From assembly GCF_003319125.1 (NCBI RefSeq), contig NZ_QOHG01000013.1, forward strand, positions 62,001 to 126,000: DNA of 64,000 bases, in the 5' to 3' direction. Below are positions 57,936 through 64,000 of this stretch, one piece after another. The position numbers were made by a program, and so were the translations under genes. This DNA comes from Blastococcus sp. TF02A-26 (lineage in GTDB: Bacteria; Actinomycetota; Actinomycetes; Mycobacteriales; Geodermatophilaceae). Below the pieces are notes generated by a model. The model was not told the DNA's origin, made no database searches, and saw nothing but the letters and a program-made list of their open reading frames with translations. Numbering within the stretch: the first letter of the stretch is position 1; every line of letters begins with the position of its first letter.

Positions 57936-58991
57936 TCATCCCGGACGGGCACGCAGCACGCGGGCGACCACGGGAGCCGTCCCGAGCATGACGAACAGCC
58001 GGAGGACCTGGACGGCGAGCACGAACGTCGCGTCCGCACCGCCGTCGGTGGCCGTTGCGAGGACGGCGTAGAGCCCGCCGGGGGTCGTGGCGAGGTAGGC
58101 GTCGAGCTCGCTCGCCCCGGTGGCGGCGGCCAGCAGCGCCCCCAGCCCGGCACTGGCCGCGATCACGCCGGCGATGACCGCCAGCGCCAGAGGCAGCGCG
58201 CGGCCGATGGTGCGCAGGCTGGCCCGGTCGAAGTTCAGCCCCACGTTCAGGCCGATGAGCACGAAGGCCGCCGCGCCGAGCAGGGCCGGCACCTCGGCGC
58301 CACCGGAGACGCCCGACAGGTCCAGCGCGGCAGCGAGCACCAGTGGCCCGAGCAGCGCGGGTACCGGGATCCGCAGCAGCCGGGCCAGGAGCAGCCCGGC
58401 GACCGCGCAGCCGGCGGTGACCAGCAGGCCGACCGGCCAGCCCGGCCCGCCGTCGTCCGCGGGGCCGGCGCCGGACCCCGGCGAGGCGCCGTAGACCGCC
58501 GTGGCGGCCACCGGCATGAGCAGCACGATCAGCAGCACCCGCAGGTACTGCAGGACGGCGACCATCCGGTCGTCGGCGCCGAGGTCGCGCGCCATCGCGG
58601 TGATGCCCGAGGCGCCGCCGGCGATCATCGCGAACGCACCGGTGACCGGGCTGATGCCCGGCTGCAGCCGGAGCAGGAGCCCGGCGACCAGGCTGAGGCC
58701 CAGCGTGCCGAGCACCACGAGCAGGACCGGCAGCCAGTCCTCCCCGAGGGCGGCGAGGGTGTCCACGTCGACCAGCGAGCCGATCGAGACCCCGAGCGTG
58801 GCTTGCGCCGCGAGGACCGCCGGCCGCGGCAGGCCCAGCCGCACCCGGCCGCCGAGGCCGCGGACCAGCCCGGCGAGCAGCCCGCCGAACAGCGCCGCCG
58901 AGGGGAGCCCGGCCAGGTCGAGGACGACGGAGGCGGCTCCCGCCGCGACGACGACTCCGGCGACGTCACCCCACCGCCGTACCGCGCTCAC
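57936..58991 (-). CDS. AbrB-family putative membrane transporter/regulator (ammonia monooxygenase-like annotation)
   Basis: A 351-aa protein with about ten hydrophobic helices in two similar halves, including LFGGLLAGLVRGLGGRVRLGLP, ISPVTGAFAMIAGGASGITAMARDLGADDRMVAVLQYLR and LDAYLATTPGGLYAVLATA. The paired GGAxGI and TPGGL loops are the hallmark of the AbrB duplication family, often mislabelled ammonia monooxygenase. Likely a transporter; the substrate is unknown. The start is GTG at 58991, 24 bp from the stop of the upstream regulator gene. Confidence 0.82.
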   Translation of the reverse strand: MSAVRRWGDVAGVVVAAGAASVVLDLAGLPSAALFGGLLAGLVRGLGGRVRLGLPRPAVLAAQATLGVSIGSLVDVDTLAALGEDWLPVLLVVLGTLGLSLVAGLLLRLQPGISPVTGAFAMIAGGASGITAMARDLGADDRMVAVLQYLRVLLIVLLMPVAATAVYGASPGSGAGPADDGGPGWPVGLLVTAGCAVAGLLLARLLRIPVPALLGPLVLAAALDLSGVSGGAEVPALLGAAAFVLIGLNVGLNFDRASLRTIGRALPLALAVIAGVIAASAGLGALLAAATGASELDAYLATTPGGLYAVLATATDGGADATFVLAVQVLRLFVMLGTAPVVARVLRARPG

Positions 58992-59015
58992 CGCGGCCAG
59001 TCTGCCCGGACCCGT

Positions 59016-59321
59016 TCAGCCGCCGGTGATCCGCCGCAGCTCGGCGACGTGGGCGTCGAACGCGCGCCGGCCGTCCTTGGTCAGCGAGAGGCTGGTGCGC
59101 TGGCGGGAGGCGATGGTCGCCTTCGACGCCTTCACGTACCCGGCCTCCTCCAGCTGCTTCACGTGCTTGGAGAGCACCGAGTCGCTGACCCCGACCGCGT
59201 CGCGAACCGCGGCGAACTCCATCGTGTCCACGGCGGCGAGCAGGCCGCAGATCTGCAGGCGGGGCGGCGGGTGGATGACCCCGTCGAACTGCGGGGGCGT
59301 GCCCGTGGGTGCGCTGGTCAC
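59016..59321 (-). CDS. Winged-helix transcriptional regulator
   Basis: A 101-aa single-domain regulator with helix-turn-helix AAVRDAVGVSDSVLSKHVKQLEEAGYV and wing KATIASRQRTSLSLTKDG. It resembles the compact MarR/ArsR-like regulators paired with a membrane protein. The GTG overlaps the stop of the membrane-protein gene (GTGA), so they form an operon. An inverted repeat in front of that gene is the likely autoregulatory site. Confidence 0.85.
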   Translation of the reverse strand: MTSAPTGTPPQFDGVIHPPPRLQICGLLAAVDTMEFAAVRDAVGVSDSVLSKHVKQLEEAGYVKASKATIASRQRTSLSLTKDGRRAFDAHVAELRRITGG

Positions 59322-59764
59322 AGCGACGTCCGCATCTCCGCGACCATCTTCCGGCCCCAGTACCGGCCGAAGACCACGATCGCCGTCCCGAGCACGGCGC
59401 CGGCGACCACCATGGCCCAGCGCTGGTCGAAGCCCTCGGCGAGGACGAACGCCGGCACCAGCACCAGCAGCACGAGGCCGGCCCACACCGCCATGACCGG
59501 CCAGGTGACGTTCACCCAGATCCCGGTGATCCGCTTGTACGCCGACACCAGCACGCCGAGTCCCGCCATGAAGACGACCAGCGCCGGGAAGGTCACCCAG
59601 AGGGAGTCGAAGGCGTAGGAGGAGAGGAAGCCGAACAGCAGCAGCCCCAGCGTGACGTCGTACCACCACGGCGCGACGACCCGGTCGGCCAGCGCCACCC
59701 GGTCTGCCCGCAGGGCGGCCAGCTGCGCGGCGGCGGTCTCGCGGTCGATCTCATTGCTTTCCAT
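59318..59764 (-). CDS. Membrane protein co-transcribed with a winged-helix regulator
   Basis: A 148-aa protein. A charged N-terminal helix ([20 protein letters not shown]) precedes four hydrophobic segments ([71 protein letters not shown]). No family name can be given with confidence. The ATG at 59764 is preferred to one 12 codons upstream because the upstream stretch overlaps the operator. It probably works with the regulator encoded next. Confidence 0.78.
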   Translation of the reverse strand: MESNEIDRETAAAQLAALRADRVALADRVVAPWWYDVTLGLLLFGFLSSYAFDSLWVTFPALVVFMAGLGVLVSAYKRITGIWVNVTWPVMAVWAGLVLLVLVPAFVLAEGFDQRWAMVVAGAVLGTAIVVFGRYWGRKMVAEMRTSL

Positions 59765-59793
59765 GTCGGAAAGAGTGCACCTGGCTTTCCGAC
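59765..59793. promoter_or_regulatory. Inverted-repeat operator of the regulator operon
   Basis: GTCGGAAAG (59765-59773) and CTTTCCGAC (59785-59793) are perfect 9-bp complements 11 bp apart. A third half-site CTTTCC lies at 59757-59762 just inside the coding start. It is directly upstream of the membrane-protein ATG and is the likely binding site of the winged-helix regulator. Confidence 0.65.
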
Positions 59794-59855
59794 TCGTCAA
59801 GTGACGGGCCGGGTGTCGGCGCGGCGGGTCCCCGTGGTGTCATGGGCGCGAACGA

Positions 59856-60004
59856 ACGACGGCAGTGGAGGAAGTCCGGTGAGATTCCGGCGCGGTCCCG
59901 CCACTGTGACCGGGGAGTCCGACCCCACCTGACGCCACTGCTCTGCGGAGTGGGAAGGCCGGGGCCGGGCGCTGATCCGGGAGCCAGGAGACTCTCGCCG
60001 TCGT
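59856..60004 (+). promoter_or_regulatory. Cobalamin (AdoCbl) riboswitch upstream of the ChlID-like gene
   Basis: The B12-element core is GAGGAAGTCCGGTGAGATT, GCGCGGTCCCGCCACTGTGA and the B12 box GGAGCCAGGAGACTC. The outer stem pairs ACGACGGC (59856-59863) with GCCGTCGT (59997-60004), and a large variable arm lies between core and B12 box. It precedes the chlID-cobO-cobB operon by 62 nt and should lower its expression when adenosylcobalamin is plentiful. Confidence 0.93.
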
Positions 60005-60066
60005 CCCTGCCACCTCCGGGCGCGGACACCCGGGGAGAGGACGAGTGTCGTGCTCGCGCACCCCGT

Positions 60067-62109
60067 ATGAGCTATCCCTTCAGCGCCGTCGTCGGCATGG
60101 CCGACATGCGGCTGGCCCTGCTGCTCAACGCCGTCTCCCCCGCCATCGGCGGGGTGCTGGTCCGCGGCGAGAAGGGGACGGCGAAGTCGACCGCGGTCCG
60201 CGCCCTGACCGCGGTGCTCCCGCCGGTCGACGTGGTGACCGGCTGCCGGTTCGGCTGCGACCCCGCCGCGCCGGACCCGGCCTGTCCCGACGGCCCGCAC
60301 GATCCCGGCGCTCCGGCGACCACCCGCCCGGCGCGGCTGGTGGAGCTGCCCGTGGGGGCCTCGGAGGATCGCGTCGTCGGCTCCCTGGACCTCGAGCGGG
60401 CGCTCACCGAGGGCGTCAAGGCGTTCGAGCCGGGCCTGCTGGCCGCCGCCCACCGCGGGGTCCTGTACGTCGACGAGGTCAACCTGCTGCACGACCACCT
60501 GGTCGACCTGCTGCTGGACGCCGCGGCGATGGGCACCGCCTACGTGGAGCGCGAGGGCGTCTCGGTCCGCCACGCGGCCCGGTTCCTGCTGGTCGGGACG
60601 ATGAACCCCGAGGAGGGGGAGCTGCGCCCCCAGCTGCTCGACCGGTTCGGGCTCACCGTGGAGGTGGCCGCCCCGCGCGACCCCGCCGAGCGCGCGGAGG
60701 TGGTCCGCCGGCGGTTCGCCGCCGACGCCGACCCGGCCGGGTTCGCCGCGTCGTGGGCCGGTGAGGAGTCCGCGCTCGCGACCCGGATCGCCGAGGCGCG
60801 GGCCCGGCTGCCGCACGTCGTCCTCGGCGACGACGCGCTGCGCCAGGTCACCGCAGTCTGCGCCGCCTTCGACGTCGACGGGCTGCGCGCCGACCTGGTC
60901 ACCGCGCGCGCCGCGATCGCGCACGCGGCCTGGTGTGGCCGCGACGCGGTGACCGAGGACGACGTCCGCGTCGCCGCCCGCCTGGCCCTGCCGCACCGCC
61001 GCCGGCGCAACCCCTTCGACGCTCCCGGCCTGGACGACGACACCCTCGACCAGGCGCTGGCCGACGCCCGCCCCGAGGAGCCCACCGACCCCGACCCGGA
61101 CGACGACGGCCCCGACGGCGGCGGCCAGCCCGACGGTGGTGGGCAGAGCCCCGACGCGGGCCCGGGCATGGGAAGCGATCCCCACGTCTCCGCGCCCGAG
61201 ACGGGGGGAACGCCTCCCATGCCTCGCGAGGACCAGCCGTCGTCGAGCGACTCCGCATCCGCTGCTCCCGCTCCCGAGCAGGCGGCGGTCGAGGCGGCCG
61301 ACCCGTTCCGCACCCGCCGCCTCGAGGTGCCCGGCATCGGCGCGGGCGCGGCCGGCCGGCGGTCGCGGGCGCGCTCGGAGCGCGGCCGGGTCGTCGGCTC
61401 GACCCGCCCGGCCGGCCCGGTCACCCGGCTGCACCTGGTCGACACCGTGCTCGCGGCGGCACCGCACCAGGTCGCCCGCGGCCGCACCGGCCCCGGCCTG
61501 CGCGTCGCCCGCGAGGACCTCCGCCAGGCGACCCTCGAGGGCCGCGAGGGCAACCTCGTGCTGTTCGTCGTCGACGCCAGCGGCTCGATGGGGTCCAAGG
61601 CCCGCATGGGGGCGGTGAAGGGCGCCGTCCTCTCGCTCCTCCTCGACGCCTACCAGCGCCGGGACAAGGTCGGGCTGGTCACCTTCCGCGGCGGGGACGC
61701 CGAGCTGGCGCTGCCGCCCACCTGGTCCGTGGAGGCCGCCGCGGCCCGGCTGCGCGAGCTGCCCACCGGTGGCCGCACCCCGCTGGCCGCCGGCCTGCTG
61801 CGCGCGTCCGAGGTGCTCCGCGTCGAGCGGATCCGCGAGCCGCAGCGGCGGGCACTGCTGGTCGTCGTCACCGACGGGCGGGCCACCGGTGCGCGGGGCA
61901 GCGACGCCGTCGGGCAGTGCCACCGCGCGGCCGGGCTGCTGGCCGCCGCGGGGACGGCGAGCGTCGTCGTCGACTGCGAGTCCGGGCCGGTGCGCCTCGG
62001 GCTGGCCGCGCAGCTCGGCGTCCACCTCGGCGCGCAGACCCTCCGCCTGGAGGAGCTGGCCGCCGAGACGCTGGCCGGCACCGTCCGCACGATCCGGGAG
62101 GCCGCCTGA
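60067..62109 (+). CDS. Fused ChlI/ChlD-like cobaltochelatase ATPase subunit
   Basis: A 680-aa protein. An AAA+ domain (about 1-330) has Walker [10 protein letters not shown], Walker [10 protein letters not shown] and sensor region [10 protein letters not shown] Pro/Asp/Gly/Ser-rich acidic linker (about 345-440) follows. A von Willebrand A domain carries the MIDAS motif [11 protein letters not shown] near 500. It is equivalent to joined BchI and BchD or CobS/CobT functions. With CobN it would drive ATP-dependent cobalt insertion. A weak ribosome site precedes the ATG. Coupled to cobO by TGATG. Confidence 0.88.
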   Translation: MSYPFSAVVGMADMRLALLLNAVSPAIGGVLVRGEKGTAKSTAVRALTAVLPPVDVVTGCRFGCDPAAPDPACPDGPHDPGAPATTRPARLVELPVGASEDRVVGSLDLERALTEGVKAFEPGLLAAAHRGVLYVDEVNLLHDHLVDLLLDAAAMGTAYVEREGVSVRHAARFLLVGTMNPEEGELRPQLLDRFGLTVEVAAPRDPAERAEVVRRRFAADADPAGFAASWAGEESALATRIAEARARLPHVVLGDDALRQVTAVCAAFDVDGLRADLVTARAAIAHAAWCGRDAVTEDDVRVAARLALPHRRRRNPFDAPGLDDDTLDQALADARPEEPTDPDPDDDGPDGGGQPDGGGQSPDAGPGMGSDPHVSAPETGGTPPMPREDQPSSSDSASAAPAPEQAAVEAADPFRTRRLEVPGIGAGAAGRRSRARSERGRVVGSTRPAGPVTRLHLVDTVLAAAPHQVARGRTGPGLRVAREDLRQATLEGREGNLVLFVVDASGSMGSKARMGAVKGAVLSLLLDAYQRRDKVGLVTFRGGDAELALPPTWSVEAAAARLRELPTGGRTPLAAGLLRASEVLRVERIREPQRRALLVVVTDGRATGARGSDAVGQCHRAAGLLAAAGTASVVVDCESGPVRLGLAAQLGVHLGAQTLRLEELAAETLAGTVRTIREAA

Positions 62110-62723
62110 TGCCGCAGGGGAAGGTCGCCGTCACCCCCGACGACGGGCTCACGACGAGGGCCCGGCGCAACCGGCCGCTGGTCGTCGTCCACACCGGCGA
62201 GATGAAGGGCAAGTCCACCGCCGCGTTCGGCATGGCGATGCGCGCCTGGAACCAGGGCTGGTCGGTCGCGGTCTACCAGTTCGTGAAGAGCGCCAAGTGG
62301 CGCGTCGGCGAGGAGACGGCGCTCACCGCGCTGGGCGAGGTGCACGCCACGACCGGCCAGGGTGGGCCGGTCGTCTGGCACAAGATGGGCAGCGGCTGGA
62401 GCTGGTCGCGCCGCCAGGGCACCGAGACCGACCACGTCGCCGACGCCGCCGAGGGCTGGGCGCAGATCAAGCGCGACCTCGCCGCCGAGGCGCACCGGTT
62501 CTACGTGCTCGACGAGTTCACCTACCCGATCAAGTGGGGCTGGGTGGACGTCGAGGACGTCGTCGAGACCCTCGTGCACCGTCCCGGCACCCAGCACGTG
62601 GTGATCACCGGCCGCGACGCGCACCCGGCGCTGGTCGAGGCCGCCGACCTGGTCGTGGAGATGACCAAGGTCAAGCACCCGATGGACGCCGGTCAGAAGG
62701 GCCAGCGGGGGATCGAGTGGTGA
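62109..62723 (+). CDS. cobO: Cob(I)yrinic acid a,c-diamide adenosyltransferase
   Basis: A 204-aa CobA/CobO/BtuR-type enzyme that transfers the 5'-deoxyadenosyl group from ATP to cobalt. The P-loop is VVHTGEMKGKSTAAFGMAMR (Met replaces the usual second Gly-containing turn), followed by VAVYQFVKSAKWRVGEE, VLDEFTYPIKWGWV and VITGRDAHPALVEAADLV, all family signatures. The ATG overlaps the upstream TGA, and the stop overlaps the GTG of cobB. Confidence 0.94.
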   Translation: MPQGKVAVTPDDGLTTRARRNRPLVVVHTGEMKGKSTAAFGMAMRAWNQGWSVAVYQFVKSAKWRVGEETALTALGEVHATTGQGGPVVWHKMGSGWSWSRRQGTETDHVADAAEGWAQIKRDLAAEAHRFYVLDEFTYPIKWGWVDVEDVVETLVHRPGTQHVVITGRDAHPALVEAADLVVEMTKVKHPMDAGQKGQRGIEW

Positions 62724-64000
62724 CGCCGCGCGTGGTGGTCGCCGCCCCCACGAGCGGCGCCGGCAAGACCTCGGTCACCACCGGCCTGGTCGCCGCGCTC
62801 ACCGCCCGGGGCCTCGCCGTCTCGCCGCACAAGGTCGGCCCCGACTACATCGACCCCGGCTACGCCGGCCTGGCCGCCGGGCGCCCGGGCCGCAACCTCG
62901 ACCCCTGGCTGGTCGGCGAGGAGCGGATCGCGCCGCTGTTCCTGCACGGCTCGCGCGGGGCGGACGTCGCCGTGGTCGAGGGCGTCATGGGGCTGTTCGA
63001 TGGCGCCAGCCACCCGCACGTCGCACCGGGCTTCGGCTCGACCGCGCACGTCGCCGGGCTGCTCCGGGCCCCGGTCATCCTCGTCGTGGACGCCAGCGCC
63101 CAGGCGCAGAGCATCGCCGCCCTGGTGCACGGCTTCGCCACCTTCGACCCGACGGTGCGGCTGGGCGGCGTGGTCCTCAACCGGGTCGGCAGCCCACGCC
63201 ACGAGGCGATCCTGCGCGAGGCGCTGGACGCCTCGGGGGTGCCGGTCCTGGGCGCCGTCCCGCGCACCGACGCCGTCGGCACGCCGTCCCGCCACCTGGG
63301 TCTGGTCCCCGCCGCCGAACGGTCCGCCGAGGCGGTGGACACCGTCCGCCGGCTGGGTGAGGTCGTGGCCGCCGGGATCGACCTGGACGCCGTCCTCGCG
63401 CTGGCACGGTCCGCGCCGGCGCTCGAGGCGACCCCCTGGGACCCGGCGCGGGAGGTCGACGTCGTCCCCGGCCGGCCGCGCATCGCGGTGGCGGGCGGGC
63501 CGGCGTTCACCTTCGGCTACGCGGAGAACGCCGAGCTGCTCGCGGCCGCCGGTGCCGAGGTGGTGACGGTCGACCCGCTCCGCGACGAGCGCCTCCCCGA
63601 GGGCACCGCCGGGCTCGTCGTCGGCGGCGGCTTCCCGGAGGTCTACGCCGCCGACCTGTCGGCGAACGCCTCCCTGCGCGCCGACGTCGCCGCGCACGCC
63701 GCCCGCGGACTGCCGGTCGCCGCCGAGTGCGCCGGCCTGCTGTACCTGGGCCGTGAGCTGGACGGTCACCTCATGTGCGGCGTCCTGGACGTGGCGACGG
63801 CGATGTCCCCGCGGCTCACCCTGGGCTACCGCGCCGCCGTCGCCCCGGCCGACTCCGTGCTCGCCGCCGCCGGCACCCGCGTGCGCGGCCACGAGTTCCA
63901 CCGGACCAGCGCCACCCCCGGCGCCGGTCCGGCACCCGCCTGGCAGTGGTCCGGACCGGCCGGTGCCACCAGCGAGGGGTTCGCCACGGGGTCGGTGCAC
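62720..64000 (+). CDS. cobB: Cobyrinate a,c-diamide synthase (partial, cut by window end)
   Basis: At least 427 residues; the frame is open at base 64000. The N-terminal dethiobiotin-synthetase-like domain has VVAAPTSGAGKTSVTTGL (P-loop) and HKVGPDYIDPGY, followed by VEGVMGLFDGAS. The glutaminase domain has its Cys nucleophile in AAECAGLLYLG and the LVVGGGFPEVYA block. It amidates the a and c carboxylates of (hydrogeno)cobyrinic acid. Starts with GTG overlapping cobO. Family length suggests only a few tens of residues are missing. Confidence 0.94.
   Translation, partial: MTPRVVVAAPTSGAGKTSVTTGLVAALTARGLAVSPHKVGPDYIDPGYAGLAAGRPGRNLDPWLVGEERIAPLFLHGSRGADVAVVEGVMGLFDGASHPHVAPGFGSTAHVAGLLRAPVILVVDASAQAQSIAALVHGFATFDPTVRLGGVVLNRVGSPRHEAILREALDASGVPVLGAVPRTDAVGTPSRHLGLVPAAERSAEAVDTVRRLGEVVAAGIDLDAVLALARSAPALEATPWDPAREVDVVPGRPRIAVAGGPAFTFGYAENAELLAAAGAEVVTVDPLRDERLPEGTAGLVVGGGFPEVYAADLSANASLRADVAAHAARGLPVAAECAGLLYLGRELDGHLMCGVLDVATAMSPRLTLGYRAAVAPADSVLAAAGTRVRGHEFHRTSATPGAGPAPAWQWSGPAGATSEGFATGSVH

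Noticed and set aside
57936-58991. Ammonia monooxygenase
   Set aside because: This is a common annotation error for the AbrB duplication family; there are no metal-binding or AmoA-like features.

Overview
The window is very GC-rich, densely packed DNA with many GTG starts and 4-base stop/start overlaps. It carries a Tad pilus locus, deazaflavin-dependent and PPOX flavoproteins, a DUF222/13E12 HNH gene behind an actinobacterial LexA box, and a des-type siderophore operon. This points to a free-living actinobacterium. A member of the Geodermatophilaceae or a close relative is my best guess, but that is inference from gene content and composition only.

Layout. 0-4.2 kb: reverse-strand Tad/Flp operon (ssd-tadA-tadB-tadC-DUF4244). 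4.3-8.3 kb: HAD phosphatase, small membrane protein, Fic-like protein, then cobC-cobU-cobS. 8.6-12.4 kb: cobN behind a cobalamin riboswitch. 12.4-12.7 kb: fossil of an ABC transporter ATPase next to an IdeR/DtxR iron box. 12.7-20.6 kb: desferrioxamine-type operon desABCD plus a penicillin-acylase homologue and a second acyltransferase. 20.6-26 kb: YunG-like protein, TetR/hemerythrin/Ddn group, ABC exporter, TPR and DUF4383 proteins. 26-39 kb: main corrin-ring block (cobG, cobH, cobIJ, cobK, cbiD, cobM, cobL, cobD) interrupted by a GlgC-like enzyme, an MFS exporter, flavin reductase, HAD, FusB-like protein and peptide deformylase. 39-48 kb: surface glycan/exosortase island (two PIG-L deacetylases, two secreted LPADG proteins, HAD, WecB, ATP-grasp, exosortase-like, GT2). 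48-52.5 kb: MocR regulator, ANTAR protein, PlsC, cobQ. 52.5-59.8 kb: miscellaneous regulators, enzymes, a solitary PemK/MazF-like protein and the HNH gene. 59.8-64 kb: second cobalamin riboswitch, then ChlID-like chelatase ATPase, cobO and cobB (cut by the window end).

How the parts work together. Sixteen genes cover most of adenosylcobalamin synthesis from precorrin-2 onward. The two halves of the cobalt chelatase (CobN; fused ChlI/ChlD ATPase) lie 48 kb apart, each behind its own B12 riboswitch. The ring-modifying set mixes aerobic-type CobG, CobH, CobK, CobL and CobN with anaerobic-type CbiD. The des operon should make a hydroxamate siderophore under iron control. In the 39-48 kb island, a translationally coupled operon links a GT2 to an exosortase-family protein. 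Just downstream are two secreted proteins that share a C-terminal sorting-like tail (LPADGNG, membrane helix, basic cluster). This is the best candidate here for an undescribed system.

Short inverted repeats are frequent, and several contain the stop codons of neighbouring genes. One repeat pair lies inside the cobG coding sequence. No rRNA, tRNA, CRISPR array, insertion sequence or prophage was recognised.
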